Positions 9,901 through 17,388 of a stretch of DNA of 64,000 nt are shown piece after piece. This stretch comes from Bacteroidota bacterium (GTDB lineage Bacteria; Bacteroidota; Bacteroidia; J057; JADKCL01), in the NCBI GenBank assembly GCA_016718825.1, contig JADKCL010000004.1, forward strand, positions 62,001 through 126,000, read 5' to 3'. The notes under the pieces are model-generated. The model saw only the letters and a list, made by a program, of their open reading frames with translations, was not told where the DNA came from and made no database searches. The position numbers and the translations under genes are program-made. Every line of letters starts with the position of its first letter. Positions within the stretch are counted from its first letter, which is position 1.

Positions 9901-12197
9901 AAACCCACAATCGAGGAGGTTGTCGCGCCAGTATTCCATAAGTAAGTAACAGGCGGCGTTGCACCCGTTACCGAGGCTGTAACAACGCCATCACTCCCAC
10001 CTCTGCAGCTGACATCCGTATGCAAAATGATAACATTCAGACTATTGCAAGGCGGCTCAGCAATCAACACGCTGTCGGTCATTTTGCATCCCCGAGAATC
10101 CGTGAGTGTCAAATAATATAAGCCGGCTGCAAGTCCTGTTGCGGTCTGTGTCGTTTGCCCATCACTCCAAACGTAGGTGAAGAGCGGCGAACCGCCGCCA
10201 GGGTTGGAAGTCGCGGTTCCGCTGGTTCCCCCGATGACCGCATTGTTGGTTTGTGTCATCAGGTTGGTGATTTGCGGCGGCTCGGTGACGGTTGCGCTGG
10301 TCATGTGCGAACATCCAATCCCGTCGCGAACGATCACGATATATGTACCCGCACCGAGGCCAAAAGCAGTGTCATTGGACTGAACTGGACTGGTCTGCCA
10401 TTGAAACGAATAAGGAAGAACCCCGCCAGTTACATTGTCTACGAATGCAATTTGATTCTTTTCACCAAAACAATTCAAATCCGAACCCGTTGCTGATGCC
10501 GAAAATCCGAGGCAGCGCGGGTCGTTGACGATCGTCGAGGTCACAATACTACATCCGTTATTGTCCGTGACGGTAACGGTGTAGACGCCCATGGAAAGAC
10601 CCGAAATGCCCGGAGTTGTGGCGCCGGTGCTCCAGAGGTAAGTATAGGGCCCTGTTCCACCTGCGGCCACAACGTTGGCAGTCCCGTCGCTGCCGGCAGG
10701 CGTACTGGCGTCGGTGGCGGAGGCTGCTGCCGTGAGTACCGGTGGGGTCAACAGGTTGAAGCAGGCGTTGTCTGTACAATTCAAAGCATCGGTGACGGTG
10801 ACACACCAAGCACCGGAAGGCATATTGATGGATGGCGTCGTGGCTCCTGTATTCCACAAATAGGTGTAGCCCCCGTTTCCGGTTCCCACGGTCGCCGTCA
10901 TGGTCGCACTGTCGCCGAAACACAATATTGTTTGCGGAGGGATGCTCACGTTGAGCGTATCTCCAAAGAAAATCGTCACATTATCGGCGACATCCAGACA
11001 GGCTCCTCCGGAGGATGAGGTGAGGGTAAGTGTCACAGACCCCGCCGCAATTTCCAAGGGTGTCGGGGTGTAGGTCGGATCAATGGCATTCGGACTCGGA
11101 GAAAATATCCCGGCCCCACCCGACCATACACCTGCAGGTGCATTGGTGATTGTTCCATTCAACACCGCAACTGGAGCAACCGGGCACAAGGTTTGGTCGG
11201 GCCCCGCATTCACGACCGGATTGGAAGTGATCGACACGTTGACGGTCACATTCACCCCCGCACAGCTCGCGTCGCTCATTCCGTCATTAACCTCCAAACT
11301 GTAGTTCCCGGCCAAAGTGGCCACGATGGATACCCCCGTTCCGACGACAGCACCAAGCGGATTTTTCCATTCGTAGGTATAATTGCCATCACCACCCGAT
11401 GGGAAGGCGGTTAGCGTGACCCCTGACCCTGAAGCGCAAAAATTAGCAGGATTGGGCGAAACGGTTACACCCAAGGCTGCTTTGACGTACATGCGCACCG
11501 TGTCGCAGGTGTAAAGGATATACCCGCATTCGTCGGCACTTGGCTGTCCACAGATTTGATAGTCGATGAAGGCCGGCGCACCTGCAGTGGGTGAAAAATT
11601 GACCGCAGTTGCATTGGAAGTCGCACTCAAGTAACTGTTGAAAGCACCGGGTGCACCGGGAAATACAGAGTTCCACGTGACGGATGACTGAACCAAACCG
11701 TAGGTGGTGATCTTCTTGGTGCAACCAATCCGGGTCGAATCATCGGCTGGAAAGGTTGGCTTTCCTACGGATGCGATCTGGTAAATATTGGTGTTGCCGC
11801 CAGGTTTACAGAAGGTGATGTAGTGCGGACCGACCCCGGTCAAACAAATCACTGAATCCAGATAATGCGTAGGCCCGCAACCGATTTGGTAGAAATACGA
11901 ACCGGGAGGCAAAGCCCCCTCGCTGGAACTCATCACAATTCCCGCTGCATTCGGATCGAGAATGATCTCGTAGGAAACGCAGCGAATCGGATTTGACACC
12001 CCGCAACACTGCCCTTGTCGCACAGTAGGATCAGAAATCCAAATGGAGTCAGGATTGCCAGTCAGATTCACCAATTCGTAGGGAACTGAGGCACCGCAAC
12101 CCGGAACTTGAGCCCGAAGCCCACCTGAAAACAGCGCGAGCAAGAGCAATAACGCCCCCATCGCCCTCAATCCTTTAACCGGAATTCGTACATGCAT
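3777..12197 (-). CDS. Giant secreted SprB-repeat adhesin, N-terminal and central part
   Basis: The product is a predicted secreted surface protein of 2806 residues before the frame break; about 4,000 residues are encoded in the window if the break is bridged. Residues 1-30 form a signal peptide (basic start, LLLLLALF core, cleavage near LRAQ). Residues about 240-410 contain PKD/immunoglobulin-like modules with NAGPDQTLC. About 430-1180 are diverged SprB repeats (pattern PYTYLWSNGATT, then AGxYxVTVTDxNGC). From about 1184 to 2754 the repeats are near-identical 81-residue units. SprB is the mobile gliding adhesin of Flavobacterium, and SprB repeats are a family shared by many Bacteroidota adhesins, so the role in adhesion or gliding is inferred. 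The last roughly 50 residues (Arg/Ala/Pro-rich) are an artefact of reading through the degraded unit in the wrong frame. The gene has its own upstream region of about 400 bp. Confidence 0.9.
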   Translation of the reverse strand: MHVRIPVKGLRAMGALLLLLALFSGGLRAQVPGCGASVPYELVNLTGNPDSIWISDPTVRQGQCCGVSNPIRCVSYEIILDPNAAGIVMSSSEGALPPGSYFYQIGCGPTHYLDSVICLTGVGPHYITFCKPGGNTNIYQIASVGKPTFPADDSTRIGCTKKITTYGLVQSSVTWNSVFPGAPGAFNSYLSATSNATAVNFSPTAGAPAFIDYQICGQPSADECGYILYTCDTVRMYVKAALGVTVSPNPANFCASGSGVTLTAFPSGGDGNYTYEWKNPLGAVVGTGVSIVATLAGNYSLEVNDGMSDASCAGVNVTVNVSITSNPVVNAGPDQTLCPVAPVAVLNGTITNAPAGVWSGGAGIFSPSPNAIDPTYTPTPLEIAAGSVTLTLTSSSGGACLDVADNVTIFFGDTLNVSIPPQTILCFGDSATMTATVGTGNGGYTYLWNTGATTPSINMPSGAWCVTVTDALNCTDNACFNLLTPPVLTAAASATDASTPAGSDGTANVVAAGGTGPYTYLWSTGATTPGISGLSMGVYTVTVTDNNGCSIVTSTIVNDPRCLGFSASATGSDLNCFGEKNQIAFVDNVTGGVLPYSFQWQTSPVQSNDTAFGLGAGTYIVIVRDGIGCSHMTSATVTEPPQITNLMTQTNNAVIGGTSGTATSNPGGGSPLFTYVWSDGQTTQTATGLAAGLYYLTLTDSRGCKMTDSVLIAEPPCNSLNVIILHTDVSCRGGSDGVVTASVTGATPPVTYLWNTGATTSSIVGLPAGNYSVTVTDSLNCTNFASHTLTEPTLLSMGMVLTNVRCYDGNEGSIDITVSGGVPPYQFQWSNGSVSEDLSLLLAGVYSVTVTDANNCTVTGSRTVTQPALLVLSALSDSVTCHGGADGAIDLSVTGGQVLYAYLWSNTATTQDISALHAGGYAVTLTDGNGCIATDVFSVSEPDSMIVDSIIADCPLPGGSTANVTVFVSGGNGTAYQVSYDNGTTWGTAGDLTESLPVDSTYLVIVRDGIACFSATFSLTILPAVVIDSVTFPLCSAIGTTTVTATAFPAGGDGGPYQVSFDNGATWGVAGDYDATVNVATPISVIVRDARGCLSATTVVTVPGPMITVTDAVSSFNCGFNISCNGASDGSIQISTTGGTAPYTYLWSNGAVTDDILGLVAGSYSYTVTDGNGCTNTNTITLTEPVLLASSGIPATFSCGFNVSCNGATNGSINFTATGGCAPYAFLWSTGATTEDVSALGAGTYGVTVTDANGCTTTNSFTLTQPVILSSSGVPATYNCGYNVSAAGATDGSINLTAVGGCAPYTYLWSNGSTSEDVSALGAGTYGVTVTDANGCTSTSSFTLTEPAILASSGVPATFNCGYNVTCNGATNGSINFTATGGCAPYAFLWSTGATTEDVSALGAGTYGVTVTDANGITTTNSFTLTQPWFASSGVPATFSCGYNVTCNGATNGSINFTATGGCAPYAFLWSTGATTEDVSALGAGTYGVTVTDANGCTTTNSFTLTEPVILASSGIPATFSCGYNVTCNGATNGSINFTATGGCAPYAFLWSTGATTEDVSALGAGTYGVTVTDANGCTTTNSFTLTEPVILASSGVPATFSCGYNVTCNGATNGSINFTATGGCAPYAFIWSTGATTEDVSALGAGTYGVTVTDANGCTTTNSFTLTEPVILASSGVPATFSCGCNVTCNGATNGSINFTATGGCAPYAFIWSTGATTEDVSALGAGTYGVTVTDANGCTTTNSFTLTEPVILASSGVPATFSCGFNVSCNGATNGSINFTATGGCPPYAFLWSTGATTEDVSALGADRVRDRANGHHHAPPPPSPGAPPPPTFRLGAGTYGVTVTDANGCTTTNSFTLTEPVILASSGVPATFSCGYNVTCNGASNGSINFIATGGCAPYSFLWSTGATTEDVSALGAGTYGVTVTDANGCTTTNSFTLTEPVILASSGVPATFSCGYNVTCNGATNGSINFTATGGCAPYAFLWSTGATTEDVSALGAGTYGVTVTDANGCTTTNSFTLTEPVILASSGIPATFSCGYNVTCNGATNGSINFTATGGCAPYAFIWSTGATTEDVSALGAGTYGVTVTDANGCTTTNSFTLTEPVILASSGVPATFSCGYNVTCNGATNGSINFTATGGCAPYAFIWSTGATTEDVSALGAGTYGVTVTDANGCTTTNSFTLTQPVILSSSGVPATYNCGYNVSAAGATDGSINLTAVGGCAPYAFLWSTGATTEDVSALGAGTYGVTVTDANGCTSTSSFTLTEPAILASSGVPATFNCGYNVTCNGATNGSINFTATGGCAPYAFLWSTGATTEDVSALGAGTYGVTVTDANGITTTNSFTLTQPAVLASSGIPATFSCGYNVTCNGATNGSINFTATGGCAPYAFIWSTGATTEDVSALGAGTYGVTVTDANGCTTTNSFTLTEPVILASSGVPATFSCGYNVTCNGATNGSINFTATGGCAPYAFLWTKGATTEDVSALGAGTYGVTVTDANGCTTTNSFTLTEPVILASSGVPATFSCGYNVTCNGATNGSINFTATGGCAPYAFLWSTGATTEDVSALGAGTYGVTVTDANGCTTTNSFTLTEPVILASSGVPATFSCGYNVTCNGATNGSINFTATGGCAPYAFIWSTGATTEDVSALGAGTYGVTVTDANGCTTTNSFTLTEPVILASSGVPATFSCGYNVTCNGATNGSINFTATGGCAPYAFLWSTGATTEDVSALGAGTYGVTVTDANGCTTTNSFTYPTGSFPAGPAPKGYKRRARGATGAARGRAPRTAACAALHLPRRHQGRQLQPRARP
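6686..6779 (-). other. 93-bp GC-rich insertion inside one repeat unit
   Basis: Unit borders on either side are 336 bp apart, not 243, an excess of exactly 93 bp (31 codons). The extra stretch contains a run of G residues near 6703-6712 and reads as a basic, Pro- and His-rich peptide (HHHAPPPPSPGAPPPP) unlike anything else in the protein. Pieces of it resemble a garbled copy of the adjacent repeat. The reading frame is kept. Likely a consensus artefact of the same kind as 3686-3936, or else a real in-frame insertion. Confidence 0.7.
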
Positions 12198-12602
12198 AGT
12201 ATATCATTTATTCAGAATGTTGCAAAATTCACTTGGCCCAACATCTGAAAACATGACACCACATCAGCAAAGCACTGATTCACATCAGAATTAAAAACCG
12301 ACCAAAATCAGTTTCCATCGGCAAATAGGCCTCAACACTGAATTGAATGCGATTCTAGACAAACCTGCCTTCCGATCGCTGCGCGGCGAACGATCGTTTG
12401 TAACAATTATTACATAGTTAATTCTTTGAAGAATCAACACCTGACGCGATTGACCTCTAAAAGCAGATTTGTATGGATGCACCCCAAAACTTCACACGTG
12501 TCCACCATGCCCTCCTTCTTTTTCAAGAGAATGGCAACAAAAATGGCTTCACAGATAACGAGACCGGCGTCGCAGCTTTCAGGTTTGCAGCAAAAAAGGG
12601 AT
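12198..12602. other. Non-coding spacer upstream of the giant adhesin gene
   Basis: This is 405 bp between the start of the adhesin gene (reading left) and the end of the OsmC gene. No convincing protein is encoded. The short frames present have no family features and overlap one another. It presumably holds the adhesin promoter and leader. I see no clear TAnnTTTG element close to the start. The only conspicuous structure is the near-palindrome at 12399-12414. Confidence 0.5.
12399..12414. promoter_or_regulatory. Near-perfect palindrome, possible operator
   Basis: TGTAACAATTATTACA reads as its own reverse complement at 14 of 16 positions. It lies about 200 bp upstream of the giant adhesin start, in otherwise featureless sequence. 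The size and symmetry suit a dimeric regulator, but no regulator can be named. Confidence 0.3.
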
Positions 12603-13016
12603 TTATTCCGCGATCAGCACAACTTCGTGCGTGACCTCAGCGGCTTTGCCGAGCATGGCTGAAACGGAGCAATACTTGGTGAGTGACAATTCGACGGCCT
12701 TGTGGGCCTTTTCGGGGTCAATCGGGCCTGTGATGATGTAGCGCACATGAATTTTTTCCCAGATGCGCGGAAATTCGCCATCGCCTTTGATGCCTTCGAC
12801 CTCGATTTTGAGGCCCTTGAGCGGTTGGCGCATCTTCTCCAGCAGGGAGATCACATCCAAACCGGAACAACCTGCCTCGGCATGCAAGAGCAATACCATC
12901 GGGCTTGTCCCTTTGGTTTTATCGCTGTCCATGACCACTGTGGGACCATCAGGATTGTGGCCAATCAGTTCGGTTGCGTTGCCGGTCCATTCTACAAAGA
13001 TGTTGTGCGTACTCAT
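12603..13016 (-). CDS. OsmC family protein
   Basis: This is a 137-residue protein of the OsmC/Ohr-type fold, the usual length for the family. The two conserved cysteines are present, at about residue 50 (AGCSGLDV) and about 116 (KYCSVSAML). In Ohr/OsmC enzymes these reduce organic hydroperoxides. This protein is of the YhfA-like OsmC branch, where peroxidase function is less certain. Its start overlaps the stop of the DUF952 gene by 4 bp (ATGA), so the two are probably translationally coupled and belong to one operon with the flavoprotein gene upstream. Cytoplasmic; no signal peptide. Family assignment is secure, exact substrate unknown. Confidence 0.9.
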   Translation of the reverse strand: MSTHNIFVEWTGNATELIGHNPDGPTVVMDSDKTKGTSPMVLLLHAEAGCSGLDVISLLEKMRQPLKGLKIEVEGIKGDGEFPRIWEKIHVRYIITGPIDPEKAHKAVELSLTKYCSVSAMLGKAAEVTHEVVLIAE

Positions 13017-13357
13017 TCTTCTAACATTTCAAATTGTCCTTGCGCATTTCGGACGAGCATTCGTGTAGTTTCGACAGCCGCAAATGGAAATTCGCCATAA
13101 AGATGCGGGAAGTCCTGCTCGTTCCTGCCCTTTTCCCAAACCAAGTTCTTCTTCACGTGCTTTTCTATGATATAGGTCACAACCAATTGATCTTCTTCCT
13201 TGAAATGCAGATTGGCACTTTCCAAAAGTTGATCCCAGGTCGAGCAGTGAATGAAGCCTTCTGTTTTGAGCGAATCGGGACGATAACGGCCTTCGATCAA
13301 GGCCTTTTCCCAACGCTTGGGGGTTACGAGATGAAATATTTTCCCTTTGTGCATCAT
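13013..13357 (-). CDS. DUF952 domain-containing protein
   Basis: A 114-residue cytoplasmic protein matching the DUF952 family. It has an N-terminal IFHLVTPKRWEKA, then a GFIHCSTWDQL motif, and near the C-terminus HLYGEFPFAAV. DUF952 proteins are small, widespread and of unproven biochemical role. It sits 28 bp downstream of the flavoprotein gene and overlaps the OsmC gene by 4 bp, so it is the middle gene of a three-gene operon. The overlap and the flavoprotein/OsmC neighbours suggest a redox or detoxification context, which is inference. Confidence 0.85.
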   Translation of the reverse strand: MMHKGKIFHLVTPKRWEKALIEGRYRPDSLKTEGFIHCSTWDQLLESANLHFKEEDQLVVTYIIEKHVKKNLVWEKGRNEQDFPHLYGEFPFAAVETTRMLVRNAQGQFEMLEE

Positions 13358-13385
13358 ATTCTGGCGAATGAACGGCCAAAACTAC

Positions 13386-14358
13386 TCAGAAGCGTCCAAA
13401 ACCTTGTGCAATTTCCGCCTTCAATTGTTGGTACTCTGTAACAATGGTTGCTACAATGTCGGCTGCCGGTAAAATTTCGTGAATGGCACCGCTAATTTGG
13501 CCGATTTCCAATTCGCCAGCGTCCAGATCGCCTTCAAACATGCCCCTGCGGGCACGCCCGCGACCGAGATGCGCCAACAATTCCTCCTTGGAGGCGCCGT
13601 TTTCCTCCAATGGCATGAATTTCCTCATAGAATTGGTTTTTGATCAGGCGCACCGGGGTGACAGCCTTCATCGCGAGCATGGTGCCGTCGCTTGGCGTAT
13701 GGATGACCTTTTCCTTGAATTGCTGATGTGCGCTCGATTCGACAGAAGCAACAAAACGCGTCCCGATTTGCACGCCATCGGCCCCAAGCGCCATGCAGGC
13801 CAACATGGAGCCTCCAGTCGCGATGCCGCCTGCGGCGATCAGGGGTAGGTTGGTCACCGCCCGCACCTGCGGAATGAGGCAAAGCGTCGTGATTTCGTCG
13901 CGTCCATTGTGGCCTCCGGCTTCAAAACCCTCGGCAACCAAGGCATCCACCCCGGCTTCCGTGGCCTTTTCTGCAAAACGTACATTGGCGACGACATGCA
14001 CGACTTGAATGCCCTTGGATTGCAGCAAAGCTGTCCAAGTTTTGGGATTTCCCGCGGAAGTAAAGACGATCGGCACCTTTTCCTCGACAATGACTTCCAT
14101 CAAGGATTCGATGTGACGATAGAGCAAAGGCGTATTGACTCCGAATGGTTTGGAAGTCGCGGCCTTGCACTTGCGAATGTGCGTGCGCAAGGTCTCGGCA
14201 TCCATGCTACCGGCCCCGATCAGGCCCAATCCACCGGCATTGGAGACGGCTGCGGCGAGTTCCCAGCCTGAACACCATACCATTCCCGCTTGGATGATCG
14301 GGTAGTCGATGCCAAAAAGCCGGGTGATACGATTGTGGGGGAAGGACTGATTTTCCAT
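13386..14358 (-). CDS. Nitronate monooxygenase-like FMN oxidoreductase, frame-interrupted
   Basis: This is a TIM-barrel FMN enzyme of the nitronate monooxygenase (2-nitropropane dioxygenase) family. The first frame (14358 to about 13620) gives PIIQAGMVWCSGWELAAAVS, NAGGLGLIGAG, the GFEAGGHNG flavin-binding segment, IAAGGIATGG and LGADGVQIGTRF. It then continues into unrelated sequence. The family-typical C-terminus (LEENGASKEELLAHLGRGRA, FEGDLDAGELEIGQISG) lies in a second frame from about 13620 to 13386. Removing one base near 13605-13620 would join them into about 320 residues, the normal family length. Either a sequencing indel or a recent frameshift. First gene of the operon with DUF952 and osmC; a promoter element lies directly upstream. 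Confidence 0.8.
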
Positions 14359-14362
14359 CCGG

Positions 14363-14396
14363 CAAAAATACCTGAATCCGCTGTGAACCGACGCAA
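14363..14396 (-). promoter_or_regulatory. Bacteroidota-type promoter for the flavoprotein operon
   Basis: On the minus strand, TTG (14396-14394) is followed after 23 bases by TATTTTTG (14370-14363), matching the Bacteroidota -33/-7 consensus TTG...TAnnTTTG. The ATG at 14358 lies only 4 bases beyond the -7 element, so the transcript would be almost leaderless. Confidence 0.55.
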
Positions 14397-14442
14397 GACA
14401 AAATTTTCTTCGAATCCTCAGTTCAAGGCTCTAAATTGGGAC

Positions 14443-17388
14443 GTGTACAATTCAGAGGGTGTCAAGAACGGCAGTTTGAAGGCAAAATGGACAGCTTTGT
14501 TGGCCGGCCTGACGCTGCTTTTGAGCGCGCATTCGGGATTTGGGCAATTGCATGTTGACAGTTTGTATTGTCAGTTGCAGACGCGGTTGGAGGTGGGGGC
14601 TACACTGAATTCCAAAAAGCAGCATGAAGCCGCAAGCGATACGCTTCAGGCCTTGCTCCCCACGATCCGGCTCCACAAAGGACTCGAATTTCGACGTTTG
14701 CTGGCCGAATTTCATTTCCAGATCGGCTATGCGGCCTACTACGAAGGGGATACCGCCCTTGCACAATCGTCATTGTACACTGCCGATTCAATGCTGGAAA
14801 CGATTGACCGTCAAGGCTCCGAATTGCGTGCCCGCATTTTACGGCAACGTGGCATGGTGGCCTATTTTATGGCGGAGGATGGTTTTGCAGCAAAGGAGCT
14901 TTACGAAAGTGCCTACCGCGAATGGCTGCTGATTCCGGAAAAGGACAGTGTCGAGTTGGCGATCGTATTGCAATGCATGGGGCAAGCCGCGACACGTCTC
15001 GGCGAATACAGCAGTGCAATTGATCTCTATCAGCAATCCTTGTCCATGCGGGAGCGGATATTCGGGAAGCTTCATCCACGTGTCGGCTTTGCCTATTGGA
15101 ATCTTGGCAATGCGTATGCCTACTCTGATGAATACGAAAATGCTTCCCAAGCCTACCAAGAGGCCTTGGAAATCATGCGGACTTCGGCCCCGGAGGACCA
15201 ATTGACCATTGCAGACATTATCAGGAATCTTGCAGCTACTTATGGCGAGCTTGGAAGATATCATGAGGCAATTGCCTACCACCTTGAAGCGATTACTATT
15301 CAAAAACAACTGAATGGCCCATTCGCATTGAGTTTGGTTGACTACTTGTCAAGCTTGGCACTGGATTATTCCTACGATGGCCAATTCGCCTTGGCAGAAA
15401 GTGCGCTCAAGGAAATGGAGCGGATCTATCAGCATCATGGAATCAAAAATGGCGAAAGGATCGCATCTTTTAGGTTTATCCAAGCCATGGTACTTGACAA
15501 TTCAGGTGCAAGACAACAATTGGTGCTTCAAGAATTCGAAGCCTCGATAGGTGCGATTTCCACGGTGAACGCAAAAGTTTTGGATTGGACTTTCTACCCT
15601 GAATGCAATTCCACTAAACACCCTTTGCTGATGCAACAAATCATCCTTGGCAAGTCTCGCTATTTGGGTAAAACAGCTCGGAAAAATGGTTTGAAGCTAC
15701 CATTGCTTCGGGCCAGTCTTAAGGGGTACGAAAGGGCTGCAGAGTTGACCAATCGATTACGTTTGGAATACCAAGACCAAGATGACAAGTTGTTCCTTAG
15801 CGGTAGAGGCTCCACTTTCTTGCAAGATGCATTGTCTATTGCTTTTGTACTTTGGGATACGACTGGTGAATCGTTGCACGTTTCCACCGCCTTCAAACTA
15901 ATGGAAAATTGCAAATTCCAGCTTCTATTGGAGTTTTTCAGACGATCCAAAGTAGAAATTTCGGATGAAATCAGCAAGTCAACAGTCGAACGATTGGATG
16001 CCTTCCGACAGAGGTGTGCTGAGCTTGACTACAGCCTGTCGAACGAGAGCCTCATAAAGGACTCTATTGAGCAATATAAAGCTGAATTGCTCGAAAAAAG
16101 GTTGTTAATGCATGCTCTAGAGGATTCACTTTCTACTCAGTCACAAATTTTCAAAACTGCCAATCCGGATCAGACTACTGTGCCACTGAATTCTTTCCGA
16201 AATCAACTGCCAGATCATGCTGCAGCCGTATCGTATGCGCTTTCGGATTCCAGCATCTTTGTTATTCTTGCCACAAAAAAAGACATCAACTTCCGGCAGA
16301 CAGCACTTGCAAAGGGATTTATCGACAGTCTGGAGCAGTGGATTGGATTATGCCGAAAACCGCTGGAAAAAGAGGAAGAAGTTATAGAATTTGCAAGGCT
16401 GGGGCACTCAATTTATAAGGTTTTGTTAGCGCCAGAAATGGCCCTGCTTGATCACTATACACAACTGCTGATCATTCCAGATGGCGTTTTAGGAAATCTT
16501 CCCTTTGAAGCACTTTTGACACAATCCCCAAAGCCAACGGCCCGAAACTTATCCAAATTCCCCTTTTTGATGCGGGATTTCAGATGTTCTTATGCAGCCT
16601 CTGCTACATTGTGGATGGATCAACAAAAGGATCTACTATCGACCAAGCCGCTGGAATGTCTTGGATTAGGCTGGGGAAAAAGAACCACCAGCTCGTTACC
16701 GGGTATTCCACAGCCGTTGAATGGTATAGCAGGTACAGAAACTGAACTCAAAATGCTCGAGAAAATCGTGGCTGGAGAATATTTCCTGGCAGATGCGGCT
16801 TCAGAGGCAAACTTCAAATCCAATGCACCGCGCTATGGGATACTACACTTGGCACTTCATGCCCGTGCATCGGAATCAGATCCACAAATCCTGTTTCCCA
16901 GCCCAGGAGATGATAAAGAGGACGGTGTGCTTCACTTTCATGAGCTTTTTCAATTAAAATTAAAGGCACGTTTGGCCGTGTTGAGTGCCTGCGAAACTGG
17001 AAGGGGGAAATTGATTCAGGGGGAAGGAATTCAAAGTATTTCAAGTGGCTTTGCTGCAATCGGTGTCCCTTCAGTCCTTATGAGCCTTTGGGAGGTAGAC
17101 GACAATTCAGGTCAGCAATTGATGGAAGGGTTCTACCATGGGGTTCAGTCGGGATTGTCGCTCGACCACGCTTTGCAGCAAGCCAAATTAGACTTCCTTT
17201 CGCAAACGACTGGAGACAAAGGTGCTCCCTTCTATTGGGCTGCATTTGTTCCAATGGGAAATATGAAACCGATCGATCTGGCAACGCCCTACCACTCTAA
17301 CACATGGCTGTTTGGCCTTTTGGCACTGGTTTCAGTGTGCATTTTTATAGCTTATTGCATCTACAATAAAAAACGTAAATCAACATGA
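14443..17388 (+). CDS. TPR-CHAT caspase-like protease with C-terminal membrane anchor
   Basis: Layout: an N-terminal hydrophobic signal (WTALLAGLTLLLSAHSGFG), about 400 residues of tetratricopeptide helices (NLGNAYAYSDEYENA is one copy), a helical linker, a C-terminal CHAT domain and one final transmembrane helix (LFGLLALVSVCIFIAYCIY) followed by a KKRK tail. The CHAT dyad looks intact: His about 806 (LHLALHAR) and Cys about 850 (LSACETGRGKL), followed by FAAIGVPSVLMSLWEV. CHAT is a caspase-related cysteine protease family. Relatives cleave dedicated partners, for example gasdermins or Csx30, in bacterial immunity. The orientation implies a periplasmic sensor and protease tethered by its C-terminus. 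I used the GTG at 14443 because the ATG at 14290 lies inside the divergent gene; a TTG at 14476 is equally possible. The stop overlaps the next start (ATGA). Confidence 0.85.
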   Translation: MYNSEGVKNGSLKAKWTALLAGLTLLLSAHSGFGQLHVDSLYCQLQTRLEVGATLNSKKQHEAASDTLQALLPTIRLHKGLEFRRLLAEFHFQIGYAAYYEGDTALAQSSLYTADSMLETIDRQGSELRARILRQRGMVAYFMAEDGFAAKELYESAYREWLLIPEKDSVELAIVLQCMGQAATRLGEYSSAIDLYQQSLSMRERIFGKLHPRVGFAYWNLGNAYAYSDEYENASQAYQEALEIMRTSAPEDQLTIADIIRNLAATYGELGRYHEAIAYHLEAITIQKQLNGPFALSLVDYLSSLALDYSYDGQFALAESALKEMERIYQHHGIKNGERIASFRFIQAMVLDNSGARQQLVLQEFEASIGAISTVNAKVLDWTFYPECNSTKHPLLMQQIILGKSRYLGKTARKNGLKLPLLRASLKGYERAAELTNRLRLEYQDQDDKLFLSGRGSTFLQDALSIAFVLWDTTGESLHVSTAFKLMENCKFQLLLEFFRRSKVEISDEISKSTVERLDAFRQRCAELDYSLSNESLIKDSIEQYKAELLEKRLLMHALEDSLSTQSQIFKTANPDQTTVPLNSFRNQLPDHAAAVSYALSDSSIFVILATKKDINFRQTALAKGFIDSLEQWIGLCRKPLEKEEEVIEFARLGHSIYKVLLAPEMALLDHYTQLLIIPDGVLGNLPFEALLTQSPKPTARNLSKFPFLMRDFRCSYAASATLWMDQQKDLLSTKPLECLGLGWGKRTTSSLPGIPQPLNGIAGTETELKMLEKIVAGEYFLADAASEANFKSNAPRYGILHLALHARASESDPQILFPSPGDDKEDGVLHFHELFQLKLKARLAVLSACETGRGKLIQGEGIQSISSGFAAIGVPSVLMSLWEVDDNSGQQLMEGFYHGVQSGLSLDHALQQAKLDFLSQTTGDKGAPFYWAAFVPMGNMKPIDLATPYHSNTWLFGLLALVSVCIFIAYCIYNKKRKST

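Noticed and set aside
12426..12662. 78-codon plus-strand frame overlapping the OsmC gene end
   Set aside because: Overlaps the clear OsmC coding region and another chance frame; no coding character.
14290..14442. Upstream ATG for the CHAT gene
   Set aside because: It lies inside the divergent flavoprotein gene, and the added residues precede the signal-like segment without any domain character.
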